Shown here: one piece after another, positions 25,227 through 34,367 of the stretch
Numbering within the stretch: the first letter of the stretch is position 1
How the letters are laid out: each line of letters opens with the position of its first letter
From: an uncultured Veillonella sp.
GTDB taxonomy: Bacteria; Bacillota; Negativicutes; Veillonellales; Veillonellaceae
Assembly: GCF_934230905.1 (NCBI RefSeq)
Contig: NZ_CAKQFJ010000006.1
Span: 1-64,000 of the forward strand
Direction of reading: 5' to 3'
Length of the DNA stretch: 64,000 nucleotides
Program-made: the position numbers and the translations under genes
The notes under the pieces: model-generated
Databases searched by the model: none
What the model saw: the letters and a program-made list of their open reading frames with translations, nothing else
Told to the model about the DNA's origin: nothing

Positions 25227-27419
25227 TCATAATCGATAATCTGGAATATATTCATAGCCCCACAAATGAACATATTCTGCATCTGGATCAATATCTCGCA
25301 ACGCTCCTCTAGGCATACTCACAAGCACAGGGCGATTCGAATGTAACGCTAACATTTGATTTACCATATACGACTGAGAGGTAATCAAAATAGCGTTCCT
25401 CATATTATTTAATTGTAGTTTTTTTTCACCATTTTGTCTATTATAGACCATCACAGACGATATATCATTTTTGTATAAAGTAGTATTTTTGCCAGTGGAT
25501 TGAAATCGCTGAACATGCGCATTTTTTAATGGAATACCAAAACTTTGAAGTCCATTTCTTATGCGAATTTCACTCGCTTTCATCGGTATATTATCAGGTG
25601 TATCAATATATACAGTTGCTACCTTTTCATAAGGCCTCACAATGAGCATTGTATTGGATTGTTTCATGGGTATAATATGCATAATCGTTTCATTTTTATA
25701 TAAGATGCCACTATAAGCTATAGCAATTATGCCGATTCCCATAAGTACAATTCCTGTTGTTAAAGCTCTAAACCTAAGCTTTAACGATACTAGATTAATA
25801 TATAGTAATTCTATACATCCATAATATAACATCCCTAATGTGGTAGAAATGGTACCTATCCACCATAAACAAATAGAACTATTAGCGAGATGCGCATTTA
25901 CATATAAACTGATAGTTAATACCCAGTCGATTACTTTCCACACCATACCTATTGGTATAAGTAAAGATATTACGGTACAGACAAATAACATAACAATGGC
26001 TATATCGAGTAAAGGTGTAATAATAATAGCTGCAAAGAGACTTGCTAAACTCAGATAGTGAAAATAATAAAGCTGAAATGGTATCAATAAAAGCTGTGCA
26101 CTGATACATAGTACTAGTGGCGCTTTCACAATCGGTGGCAATACTGTCATCCAGCGATATAAAGGCATACCAAACAATAAGAGTCCATAGGTAGCACCAA
26201 ATGATAGTTGGAAACTTACATCCAAAATTAGTAATGGATCATAGAGTAAAAATAGGATGGCTGTTACTGCTAATCCTTGTTTTGCAGTATATATACGCCC
26301 TTTTAGATAAGCTAAGGCTAGCCATACTCCCATAATAGTGGAACGCACAACAGGAGCACTGAAACCAACTACCATACAATAAAAGATTGATAAAATAATA
26401 CCACCTATCATGGCATATCGTTTCTTGATACGACATAATCTACATATGCCATATACAATAGAGAATAATAAGGCAATATGAGAACCCGATATAGATAAAA
26501 TATGAATAATGCCAGTATAGCCAAATTGACGTAGCACATCTTGGCCTAATTCACCATAATGACCACCTAAAACTAGAGAGATTCCTAACCATTTCGTTGT
26601 ATCAGATAAATATTGCTGCATCAATGCTTCAATAACATTACGCATAGAACCAATTATATAAAGCCAACGTTGGTAGTAACCAATATATGGGTCTAACTTG
26701 TACTGCTTAAGTGAATCTAAATCTACTATGGTATAGGTACCACCAAATATGATCCCTCTATCATCATTACGAATGGCTTTATTCCTTTTATCGATAGTTC
26801 CTCTTTCCTCTGTAAGATATAGCGATTTAGGTGTGCCATGAACGATAATTGAATCTCCTAAGCGAAGATGTGTTGAATTTTCTTGTATTGTTACCTTTAT
26901 ATGACCATCAGCCTTTATATGTACACCTTTAGCAGTGTCTTTATACGGTTCTAAGCCCAGCAATACAGCATTAAACGTTTTATACACTTTGTTATCGATG
27001 ACGGTCATATCTACAGGAGTATCAATTAGTAAAGCATAATCTCCTTCTTGTGATACAAAAAATTTTGTATGACCTACATACTGGTTGATTTGATGATTAA
27101 CATGTACATATGATAGAGTACCTAACACAAGGGAGATGATAATAGTGACTATCATATATTTATAAGACAAAGAAGGGTTTACTTTATATCGAACCATAGA
27201 TTTGCATAATGTATATAATACGTAAACTATAGCTCCCCCAATACAATACCAAGATGTATCAAGCAATATATAATGATTACTATATGCATATAAACTACCC
27301 AATATGATGCCACAAAGTATATAATGGGCCATTTCCGAATAAGTAATAAGCATATTCATCGTCAGGTAAGTTGCAATATTAGATCGTAATTTTATCACGT
27401 AATTTTTTAAATACCCCAT
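25227..27419 (-). CDS. comEC: ComEC/Rec2 DNA-uptake channel with degenerate metallo-hydrolase domain
   Basis: Membrane channel taking up single-stranded DNA in transformation, 730 residues. Two or three N-terminal membrane segments lead to an OB-like DUF4131 region (about 120-200). Then comes the competence domain with IIHILSISGSHIALL and GFSAPVVRSTIMG, and about eight more membrane segments. Many ComEC proteins end in a metallo-beta-lactamase domain with HxHxDH. Here the final 150 residues keep a strand resembling its start (MLIVRPYEKVATVYIDTP) but no HxHxDH. Start 27419 has AAGGG upstream and overlaps the comEA end by 41 bases. Confidence 0.92.
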   Translation of the reverse strand: MGYLKNYVIKLRSNIATYLTMNMLITYSEMAHYILCGIILGSLYAYSNHYILLDTSWYCIGGAIVYVLYTLCKSMVRYKVNPSLSYKYMIVTIIISLVLGTLSYVHVNHQINQYVGHTKFFVSQEGDYALLIDTPVDMTVIDNKVYKTFNAVLLGLEPYKDTAKGVHIKADGHIKVTIQENSTHLRLGDSIIVHGTPKSLYLTEERGTIDKRNKAIRNDDRGIIFGGTYTIVDLDSLKQYKLDPYIGYYQRWLYIIGSMRNVIEALMQQYLSDTTKWLGISLVLGGHYGELGQDVLRQFGYTGIIHILSISGSHIALLFSIVYGICRLCRIKKRYAMIGGIILSIFYCMVVGFSAPVVRSTIMGVWLALAYLKGRIYTAKQGLAVTAILFLLYDPLLILDVSFQLSFGATYGLLLFGMPLYRWMTVLPPIVKAPLVLCISAQLLLIPFQLYYFHYLSLASLFAAIIITPLLDIAIVMLFVCTVISLLIPIGMVWKVIDWVLTISLYVNAHLANSSICLWWIGTISTTLGMLYYGCIELLYINLVSLKLRFRALTTGIVLMGIGIIAIAYSGILYKNETIMHIIPMKQSNTMLIVRPYEKVATVYIDTPDNIPMKASEIRIRNGLQSFGIPLKNAHVQRFQSTGKNTTLYKNDISSVMVYNRQNGEKKLQLNNMRNAILITSQSYMVNQMLALHSNRPVLVSMPRGALRDIDPDAEYVHLWGYEYIPDYRL

Positions 27420-27999
27420 CACTGATACCCTTTACATGTTTAATATCTTCTATGGATGTAAAAGCTCCCTTGCTTTGACGATACTCATCAATTCGTTTTG
27501 CCATAGTAGGACCAATACCTGGTAGTGAATCAAGTTCTTTGATGGTAGCCGTATTAATATTAACTTTTTGATTTCGTAATAGTGATTCAGGATTTCCATG
27601 AAAATTAAATCTAATATGAATATGTTGGCCACTTTGAACATTTTCTGCTAAATTAATAGATTCAACATCTCCATAAGGTAATGCACCACCAGCCTCTTTT
27701 ATGACATCTCCAATAGTAGACCTTGATGGCACCTTATAAAGACCTGGAGATTGAATAGCACCTGTCACATATACAATAACTGTATTTTCCTCATCATTCG
27801 GTACTGCATCATTATTAGTGGAAATAGAATTACTATCTTGATTAGCTGTACTATTCACTTTTGATGTATCGGCTGCTAACACAGATGAATCTGGCATGAT
27901 GGTGCTTCCTTCTGTTATAATAGGCCATAGGAAATAAATTCCTACTAAAATACACAGGATTATTACAATCCACTTATGTGACAAAATTATTTGTTTCAT
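27379..27999 (-). CDS. comEA: ComEA DNA-binding competence protein
   Basis: Membrane-anchored receptor that binds incoming double-stranded DNA, 206 residues. One N-terminal membrane segment (about 8-26) is followed by a Ser/Asn/Asp-rich stalk, a SLBB domain (VYVTGAIQSPGLYKV to GQHIHIRF), and a C-terminal double helix-hairpin-helix (VNINTATIKELDSLPGIGPTMAKRI to VKGISDGVFKKLRD). GGAGGTGACC lies just before ATG 27999. The longer frame to 28092 has no comparable site. It is the first gene of comEA-comEC-holA-polC. Confidence 0.94.
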   Translation of the reverse strand: MKQIILSHKWIVIILCILVGIYFLWPIITEGSTIMPDSSVLAADTSKVNSTANQDSNSISTNNDAVPNDEENTVIVYVTGAIQSPGLYKVPSRSTIGDVIKEAGGALPYGDVESINLAENVQSGQHIHIRFNFHGNPESLLRNQKVNINTATIKELDSLPGIGPTMAKRIDEYRQSKGAFTSIEDIKHVKGISDGVFKKLRDKITI

Positions 28000-28151
28000 A
28001 TGGTCACCTCCTATTGTAAAGGTTTCCATATATAACAAATAACTCCTACCTGTGATTCTATTAGTCACACAAGCAGGAGTTATATAAATCATGTCGAATT
28101 AAAGGAATATACTTTCACAGTATAGCCCATTACTATGTAAAGGAGCCTATA

Positions 28152-29381
28152 ATGAATCAAGAATTATTACGTAAATACGCTCGTACCTTATTACAATCTG
28201 GCATTAATTTACAACAAAAACAAACACTCATCGTATCAGTTGATGTAGACAATAAAGATTTTGCAGTCATCGTTACAGAAGAAGCCTATCAATTGGGTGC
28301 CAAAGAGGTTATTATCAATTGGCGCCATACCCCAATTACACGCCAACGCTTATTACATGCTGATGCTTCAGTCCTTGAGTCACCGGCTAAATGGATTCCT
28401 GTATATTACCAACAATATGTAGAGGAAAAAGCTGCCTTTTTATCACTTATCAGTGCCAATCCAAAGGCATTAGCAGGCATTCCTACAGAGCGCATTAGCC
28501 TAAACTCACGCAATCTTAACAAAGTTCTGTCATTCTACCATACAGCCATCATGAACTCGTCTGTAACATGGTGTGTAGCCTCTGTGCCAACAGTACTCTG
28601 GGCAGAACTTCTTGGATACGAAGGTTCTGATGAAGAAAAAATTGACCAACTATGGCATACATTACTAAAATTATGCCGTCTCAATGACGTGGAACCAAAA
28701 GAAACTTATGCGCATCACATGGCTAAGCTACGTCATCGTCGTGAAGCATTAAACGCTCTTGATTTAAAAGCATTGCGATACACATGTAAAAATGGCACAG
28801 ATTTACTTCTTGAATTACCGGAAGACCATATTTGGCAAGGTGGCGAAGAGCTCTCCAAAGAGGGGATTACATTCAATGCTAATATTCCTACAGAAGAAGT
28901 ATTCTGTGCCCCTCAATGGAATGGTGTAAATGGTACAGTAGTTAGTACAAAACCACTGATTTACCAAGGTAATCCAATTTCTAACTTCTCCTTTATCTTT
29001 GAAAACGGTAAAATTATTGATTACACAGCTGAAGAAGGGTTAGATATTCTTAAAGAACTCATCGAAACAGACGAAGGATCTCACTATCTAGGTGAAGTAG
29101 CCCTTGTGGATCACTATAGTCCTATTAGTCAGTCCAATAGAATTTACTATGAAACATTATTTGATGAAAATGCATCCTGCCATTTAGCAATCGGTGCGGC
29201 CTATCCAACTTGTCTAAAAAATAGCGACGGTTTATCTGAAGATGAACTCAAAGAACGTGGTCTGAACCACTCTCTTGCTCATGTTGATTTTATGATTGGT
29301 CACGAAAACATGAATATTAAAGGCATTACAAAAGACGGCCAACAAGTAGATATCATGATCGACGGCCGCTTATTGGTATAA
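28152..29381 (+). CDS. Aminopeptidase, M29 family (AmpS/PepS-like)
   Basis: Metal-dependent aminopeptidase of 409 residues. The opening LLRKYARTLLQSGINLQQKQTLIVSV and GAKEVIINWRH are typical of family M29. The metal-binding half carries GGEELSKEGITFNANIPTEEVF with conserved Glu residues, LVDHYSPIS, FDENASCHLAIG with its His, and the final HVDFMIGHENMNI. Cytosolic, without signal peptide. A GGAG ribosome site precedes the ATG. It is divergent from comEA and convergent with the dCMP deaminase, with a GC-rich structured element after it. The name could equally be aminopeptidase T or PepS. Confidence 0.9.
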   Translation: MNQELLRKYARTLLQSGINLQQKQTLIVSVDVDNKDFAVIVTEEAYQLGAKEVIINWRHTPITRQRLLHADASVLESPAKWIPVYYQQYVEEKAAFLSLISANPKALAGIPTERISLNSRNLNKVLSFYHTAIMNSSVTWCVASVPTVLWAELLGYEGSDEEKIDQLWHTLLKLCRLNDVEPKETYAHHMAKLRHRREALNALDLKALRYTCKNGTDLLLELPEDHIWQGGEELSKEGITFNANIPTEEVFCAPQWNGVNGTVVSTKPLIYQGNPISNFSFIFENGKIIDYTAEEGLDILKELIETDEGSHYLGEVALVDHYSPISQSNRIYYETLFDENASCHLAIGAAYPTCLKNSDGLSEDELKERGLNHSLAHVDFMIGHENMNIKGITKDGQQVDIMIDGRLLV

Positions 29382-29393
29382 CAAACATCATAT

Positions 29394-29497
29394 AAAAGGG
29401 ATGGTACATCCTCCGTAAGCTCCACCGGCCAGGCCTGACTCCGGCCTTCGGCCTCCGCAGGGCCAAAGTCGCTTTCGAAGGATACACCATCCCTTTT
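29394..29497. repeat. GC-rich nested inverted-repeat element
   Basis: The outer arms AAAAGGGATGGT (29394-29405) and ACCATCCCTTTT (29486-29497) are perfect complements. Inside, ATCCTCCG (29408-29415) pairs with CGAAGGAT (29476-29483) with one mismatch, AAGC pairs with GCTT, and the centre includes GGCCTTCGGCC, which folds on itself. The centre is much richer in G+C than the surroundings. It separates convergent genes and ends in TTTTT, so it can act as a terminator, but it is far longer than one needs. It may be a dispersed intergenic repeat or a structured RNA. Confidence 0.75.
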
Positions 29498-29504
29498 TAC
29501 TCTA

Positions 29505-29984
29505 TTATAATGTTATTTCCAATATGCGACCCGTCGATTGATATTCAATAATATCTACGCCGGCCGTCTTTAGCATACGTTTTGAAGCCTTCACCTCTTT
29601 AGTATCCTTGTATAAATCATCACGATAGATAACGGCCTTTATACCGCTTTGAATGATAGCCTTTGCACATTCATTACAAGGAAACAATGTTACATAAATC
29701 TTAGACCCTTCTAAAGAACCACCGCGATAGTTTAGAATCGCATTTAATTCACTATGAACGGTATAGAAATATTTATTATCATCCGCCGTATCCCGTTCCC
29801 ACGTAAAATCATCATCACTACAATTTAAGGGCATGCCATTATAACCGATGGATAAGATCTTATTATCATTGCTGACGATACAGGCCCCCACTTGTGTATT
29901 AGGATCTTTGGATCGTTGCGCAGCCAAAATAGCAACGCCCATAAAGTATTCATCCCAAGAAATATAATCGCTACGTTTTGCCAT
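29505..29984 (-). CDS. comEB: dCMP deaminase (ComEB-type)
   Basis: Zinc deaminase of 159 residues converting dCMP to dUMP for thymidylate synthesis. The zinc motif is HSELNAIL (His, Glu) and PCNECAKAI (two Cys). The N-terminal SWDEYFMGVAILAAQRSKDPNTQVGA is characteristic of the family. A four-Cys or His secondary zinc site of phage T4 type is not evident. In Bacillus the homologous gene lies inside the comE operon; here it is near but outside it. The ATG follows AGAGAGG. Its product has no proven role in competence. Confidence 0.92.
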   Translation of the reverse strand: MAKRSDYISWDEYFMGVAILAAQRSKDPNTQVGACIVSNDNKILSIGYNGMPLNCSDDDFTWERDTADDNKYFYTVHSELNAILNYRGGSLEGSKIYVTLFPCNECAKAIIQSGIKAVIYRDDLYKDTKEVKASKRMLKTAGVDIIEYQSTGRILEITL

Positions 29985-30003
29985 AATAACCTCTCTAGAT
30001 AAT

Positions 30004-30037
30004 AAAGCCCCCTTCTACCTATGTAGTTGGGGGCTTT
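30004..30037 (-). terminator. Terminator after leuS
   Basis: AAAGCCCCC (30004-30012) pairs with GGGGGCTTT (30029-30037), extended inward by CTAC/GTAG. On the minus strand TTATT follows. Confidence 0.85.
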
Positions 30038-30067
30038 CATTATATTAACAAATCATATATAGAAATA

Positions 30068-32536
30068 TTATTTTACAACGATATTCACAAGTTTACCTGG
30101 TACGTAGATAACCTTAACGATTTGTTTACCTTCTGTAAATTCTTGAACACGGCTAGATTCTTTAGCCAATGCTTCCAATTCTTCTTTCGTAATATTCACA
30201 GAAACAGTTAATTTATCGCGAACCTTACCATTAACTTGAAGAACCACTTCTACTTCGTCTACTTTAAGAGCAGATTCTTCGTATGTTGGCCAGTTCATCA
30301 TATGAACAGATTCAGTTTCGCCAAGTTCATGCCACAATTCTTCTGTAATATGTGGCACGAATGGAGCTAATAACAACACGAGATTATGTGTTAACTCATT
30401 AGCAAGATCAGCATTTACGGATTCTGCTTTGTCCTTGTGTGCATACATAGCATTAACAAGTTCCATAATCGCACTAATTGCCGTATTAAAGTTGAAGTTA
30501 TTATCTAAATCTTCTGTAACCTTTTTGATAACACGGTGTAATTCGCGGCGTAATGCCACTTCGTCTTTTGTAAGGTCACCCGTATGATTTTCTTTTGCTG
30601 CTTGGTCATACGCATCAACAATACGCCATACACGACCTAAGAAACGATAAGAACCTTCAACACCTTGGTCACTCCAATCAAGATCGCGGTCAACTGGTGC
30701 TGCAAACAAGATGAATAAGCGCGCTGTATCAGCACCGTACTTATTGATAATTTCTTCTGGAGAAACCACATTGCCTTTAGATTTAGACATCTTACTGCCT
30801 TCTTTAAGTACCATACCTTGTGTCAAAAGACCACGGAATGGTTCGTTAGCTTCAATGAGGCCTAAATCATGGATAACTTTCACAAAGAAACGAGAGTATA
30901 ACAAGTGCAAGATAGCATGTTCAATACCACCAATGTATTGGTCAACGTTCATCCAGTAATTAGCAATTTTGGAATCGAATGGTGCTTTATCGTTCAATGC
31001 GTCAGTGTAACGCAAGAAGTACCAAGATGAATCGATGAATGTATCCATAGTATCTGTTTCACGACGCGCAGGACCACCACATTTAGGACATTTAGCGTTC
31101 ATGAAAGCTTCGGATGTTGCCAATGGGGATACAGCACCGGATTCAAATTTAACATCTTCAGGAAGACGTACAGGCAAGTCTTCTTCTGGTACAAGTTGTT
31201 CACCACATTTGTCGCAATATACAACAGGGATTGGCACGCCCCAGTAACGTTGACGAGAGATAAGCCAATCGCGAAGTCTGAAATTTGTCTTGCCTTCACC
31301 GATACCACGTTCATGAAGTGCAGCCGTAATATTTTTACGAGCCTCTTCAGATGTTTGACCATCAAAATCACCAGAATTAATCAACACACCATCTTCGTGG
31401 TCAGATTCTTCCCATGTATCGAAATTGTAGTTTTCACCATTGTGAGAAACAACAGGTTTAATAGGCAAATCGTATTTATGAGCAAATTCCCAGTCGCGTT
31501 CGTCATGAGCAGGAGAACCCATAACGGCACCAGTACCATAATCTACGAGAACATAGTTAGCAATCCAAATAGGCACTTGTTCACCAGACATAGGATTTAC
31601 CGCATAGGAACCGGTAAACATACCTTCCTTAGGTGCTTCTGTAGATGTACGATCGATGTCGCTCATGTTGCGCATACGCGTGATAAAAACATCTAAATCA
31701 GCTTTGTTAGGTGCTTTTTCAATTAAACGTTCTACATATGGATGTTCAGGAGCCAATACAACGTAACTTACACCGTAGATTGTATCTACACGAGTCGTAT
31801 ATACGGAAATACGTTCCTTAATGGATGGCACATCAAAAGAAAATTCTGTACCTTCAGAGCGACCAATCCAGTTCTTTTGCATCAATTTAACGCGTTGAGG
31901 CCAACCATCAAGTGTATCGAGATCATCTAACAAGCGATCTGCATATTCAGTGATACGGAGGAACCATTGAGATAAATCTTTTTTCTCTACAGGATTATCA
32001 CAACGCCAGCAAAGACCATCAATAACTTGTTCGTTAGCTAATACAGTGTGGCATGTTTCACACCAGTTAACTTTTGCTTCTTTTTTATAAGCTAAGCCTT
32101 TTTTATAGAATTGTTCAAAGAACCATTGTGTCCATTTATAGTAATCTTCTTTACATGTAGCAACTTCACGATCCCAATCATAAGAAAGGCCCAATGCTTT
32201 TTGTTGCTTTTTCATGTTCTCAATATTATCAAGAGTCCATGTTTTAGGTGCAATACCATGTTTAATAGCTGCATTTTCTGCAGGCATACCAAAGGAATCC
32301 CATCCCATTGGATGCAATACGTTAAAGCCATTCATTTTCTTAAAACGCGCTACTACGTCACCGATGGAATAGTTGCGCACATGGCCCATATGCAAATTAC
32401 CAGATGGATATGGAAACATTTCTAATGCATAGTACTTCTCTTTAGTTTCGTCATATTCAGTTTTAAAAGTATGGTTCTCATCCCAATACTTTTGCCACTT
32501 TTTCTCAATATCTTGGGCTACATATTTTTCGTTCAT
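30068..32536 (-). CDS. leuS: Leucyl-tRNA synthetase
   Basis: Class I synthetase of 822 residues that charges tRNA-Leu. The HIGH motif is PYPSGNLHMGHVRNY (near 43-56), the KMSKS motif is GSKMSKSKGN (near 582). The CP1 editing domain with TSTEAPKEGMFTG and GTGAVMGSPAHDERD lies between, so post-transfer editing is likely kept. A zinc-knuckle pair CETCHTVL/CWRC is visible near 160-180. The length is normal for bacterial LeuRS. The 80-base upstream gap shows no T-box. It is monocistronic; GGAGG precedes the ATG. Confidence 0.98.
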   Translation of the reverse strand: MNEKYVAQDIEKKWQKYWDENHTFKTEYDETKEKYYALEMFPYPSGNLHMGHVRNYSIGDVVARFKKMNGFNVLHPMGWDSFGMPAENAAIKHGIAPKTWTLDNIENMKKQQKALGLSYDWDREVATCKEDYYKWTQWFFEQFYKKGLAYKKEAKVNWCETCHTVLANEQVIDGLCWRCDNPVEKKDLSQWFLRITEYADRLLDDLDTLDGWPQRVKLMQKNWIGRSEGTEFSFDVPSIKERISVYTTRVDTIYGVSYVVLAPEHPYVERLIEKAPNKADLDVFITRMRNMSDIDRTSTEAPKEGMFTGSYAVNPMSGEQVPIWIANYVLVDYGTGAVMGSPAHDERDWEFAHKYDLPIKPVVSHNGENYNFDTWEESDHEDGVLINSGDFDGQTSEEARKNITAALHERGIGEGKTNFRLRDWLISRQRYWGVPIPVVYCDKCGEQLVPEEDLPVRLPEDVKFESGAVSPLATSEAFMNAKCPKCGGPARRETDTMDTFIDSSWYFLRYTDALNDKAPFDSKIANYWMNVDQYIGGIEHAILHLLYSRFFVKVIHDLGLIEANEPFRGLLTQGMVLKEGSKMSKSKGNVVSPEEIINKYGADTARLFILFAAPVDRDLDWSDQGVEGSYRFLGRVWRIVDAYDQAAKENHTGDLTKDEVALRRELHRVIKKVTEDLDNNFNFNTAISAIMELVNAMYAHKDKAESVNADLANELTHNLVLLLAPFVPHITEELWHELGETESVHMMNWPTYEESALKVDEVEVVLQVNGKVRDKLTVSVNITKEELEALAKESSRVQEFTEGKQIVKVIYVPGKLVNIVVK

Positions 32537-32616
32537 GTAGGTGCCTCCTCAAATCTGTGTATGATTCTAATCAATAGTATTATTGTACTACTTCGCACTA
32601 TAAACCGTCAATTTAT

Positions 32617-34236
32617 CTACTTTTTTACTACTTGAACAGCAGGAACAATGGATGCTATATCATTATCAGCTTTTTGCTTTTCATTCACCGCCTTTGCATC
32701 TGCTTTTTCATGTTCTTTAGATGCTTTAGCTTCGGCTTTCGCCTTTTCTTTTGCAGCTTTAGCTTCTGCTTTTGCTTTTTCCTTAGCCGCTTTAGCTTCT
32801 GCTTTTGCTTTTTCTTTCGCTGCTTTTTCAAGAGCCTTACGTTCTGCCTTAGTTAATGGTTTTTCTACAACAGGTTTAGGTATTTCTACAACTGGCGTTG
32901 CATTTGGTACCCCTTTACCTAAATCTACACCTTGTATCATTGTAATAGTATTATCGTCTTCAAAGCCCTTACGCCATGCCGCAAAACCGGCTAATTGCAT
33001 TTCTTTCACAAGATTCAATTTATAACCTAAAGATTTATTATCTTCAAACCAAATTTTATCAACACCATTTGATGTCGGAATTGCTGCATAGTATGATTTT
33101 AATGTATCATTCCAAGTGATATTTGATGCATAATTAGAAAAATAAATTGCTTCATTTTTTATCGCTAGTGTTTCACCATGTGCAACTCCGCCAGATTCAT
33201 GCCATATACGAGTATAGAATGGTATCCCCAATACAAGTTTTTGACTTGGCACCTCTTGTATCATTTTTTCAGTATGGTTTCTAACCCAAGGATAACTTGC
33301 TACAGGTCCTGCATTACTACTTTTTGCCCATGTTTCATCATAGGCCATCAAAACAACATAATCTACACTATTAGCAAAAGATTTACGGTCATAAACAAGA
33401 GACCAATTCGGGCTATTAGAATACCCCGTTACATCTATGGAAGACTGAATATTATACTTATGTAATTCATCAGCTAAATAAGCTACAAACTTAGTTAATT
33501 TGTCACGATCTGAATAGTCTATATTTTCAAAATCAAAATTATAACCATCAAAACCATAAATATATGCGTATTGAACAAGATTTTGAGCATATTTTTTCCA
33601 TACTGCTTCATCTGCTAAAATGCCACTTGTAAAATCTGGGTCAAAACGATTTGTAATCAGAGGCCATACATGATATCCATTAGATTTGTAAGATTTCACA
33701 TAATCAATATTAATATTAGGACTAGATTCCAAACCTAAACTGTGTAATTTAAACCAACTAGGGGAAATAATATTATCACCACTACTATTTAGTTTTTTTG
33801 CATAAGGAGCACCTTGATTAGGCCATGGATCAAAAGCCCAGGACAATGGGCCTTGGACAGGCTTATTTTGTAGAACCTGCATTGTTTCTGGAGCAGCCAT
33901 AAGTTGAATATGATCCCCATCCTTCGTGTAGGTGACCCCAATCAATGGCGTTGTACCTTCTATATCAACATACTCAGCACCATCACGTTTTGTAATTGGT
34001 AATTTCACAGGTTCCCCAACAGCTTTAGGATTCATTGTAATAGTCGAACCATTAAGCTCTAGTTGTGGTACATAAATAGTATAAGATGTTTTATACTGGT
34101 TAGCCTCATAATTACGATTAGTAGTATTTAGGTATTGTTGTAATGGCACCAAAACCTCAGCTTGCACTGTATTACCAGAAATACTAGTTAATACAGCAGC
34201 TGCTAATGTAGTGATCATAGTAATTTTACGTAACAT
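32617..34236 (-). CDS. Exported glycoside hydrolase family 18 protein with Lys/Ala-rich repeat tail
   Basis: Secreted protein of 539 residues. A signal peptide (about 1-26, ending VQA) precedes a region of about 110 residues that resembles copper-amine-oxidase-like or inhibitor domains, then a GH18 barrel (about 135-430). The catalytic signature FDGYNFDFENID (DGxxxDxE) is intact, and YVVLMAYDETW and GIPFYTRIW follow, as in SleL/YdhD-type enzymes that cut peptidoglycan or related glycans. The last 70 residues are nearly all Lys, Ala and Glu in 11-residue repeats, probably a long helix. Monocistronic. The substrate is inferred to be cell-wall glycan. Confidence 0.88.
   Translation of the reverse strand: MLRKITMITTLAAAVLTSISGNTVQAEVLVPLQQYLNTTNRNYEANQYKTSYTIYVPQLELNGSTITMNPKAVGEPVKLPITKRDGAEYVDIEGTTPLIGVTYTKDGDHIQLMAAPETMQVLQNKPVQGPLSWAFDPWPNQGAPYAKKLNSSGDNIISPSWFKLHSLGLESSPNINIDYVKSYKSNGYHVWPLITNRFDPDFTSGILADEAVWKKYAQNLVQYAYIYGFDGYNFDFENIDYSDRDKLTKFVAYLADELHKYNIQSSIDVTGYSNSPNWSLVYDRKSFANSVDYVVLMAYDETWAKSSNAGPVASYPWVRNHTEKMIQEVPSQKLVLGIPFYTRIWHESGGVAHGETLAIKNEAIYFSNYASNITWNDTLKSYYAAIPTSNGVDKIWFEDNKSLGYKLNLVKEMQLAGFAAWRKGFEDDNTITMIQGVDLGKGVPNATPVVEIPKPVVEKPLTKAERKALEKAAKEKAKAEAKAAKEKAKAEAKAAKEKAKAEAKASKEHEKADAKAVNEKQKADNDIASIVPAVQVVKK
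32677..32808 (-). repeat. Four 33-bp coding repeats (11-residue Lys/Ala/Glu units)
   Basis: Residues 477-520 of the GH18 protein are four units of the form AKAEAKAAKEK, the last two degenerate. The 11-residue period favours an extended helix or right-handed coiled coil. Copy number may vary between strains. Confidence 0.85.
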
Positions 34237-34307
34237 ATATATCTCCTGTTATTGACTCTTAATAGTTCCTGTTTACATAACAATTCTTATATTATATCAT
34301 ACATATA

Positions 34308-34336
34308 TTGACACTTATAATTTCTATACTTGTAAA
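34308..34336 (+). promoter_or_regulatory. Candidate lgt promoter
   Basis: TTGACA (34308-34313), a 17-base spacer and TGTAAA (34331-34336). The -10 is weak, the -35 perfect. Confidence 0.5.
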
Positions 34337-34367
34337 AGCATGAACGATTATTCATAAAGGAGTTTTT

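Noticed and set aside
31196..31696. 166-codon plus-strand frame inside leuS
   Set aside because: It lies wholly opposite a conserved gene and its product has no recognisable features.
32537..32616. T-box upstream of leuS
   Set aside because: The gap is too short and lacks the invariant T-box sequence.
32677..32808. 33-bp repeats as a CRISPR array
   Set aside because: The units are contiguous without spacers and code for a repeated peptide in frame.
32648..33025. Plus-strand frame rich in Ala, Ser and Phe opposite the GH18 tail
   Set aside because: It is the complement of the Lys/Ala/Glu repeats, has no ribosome site, and the minus-strand gene explains it.
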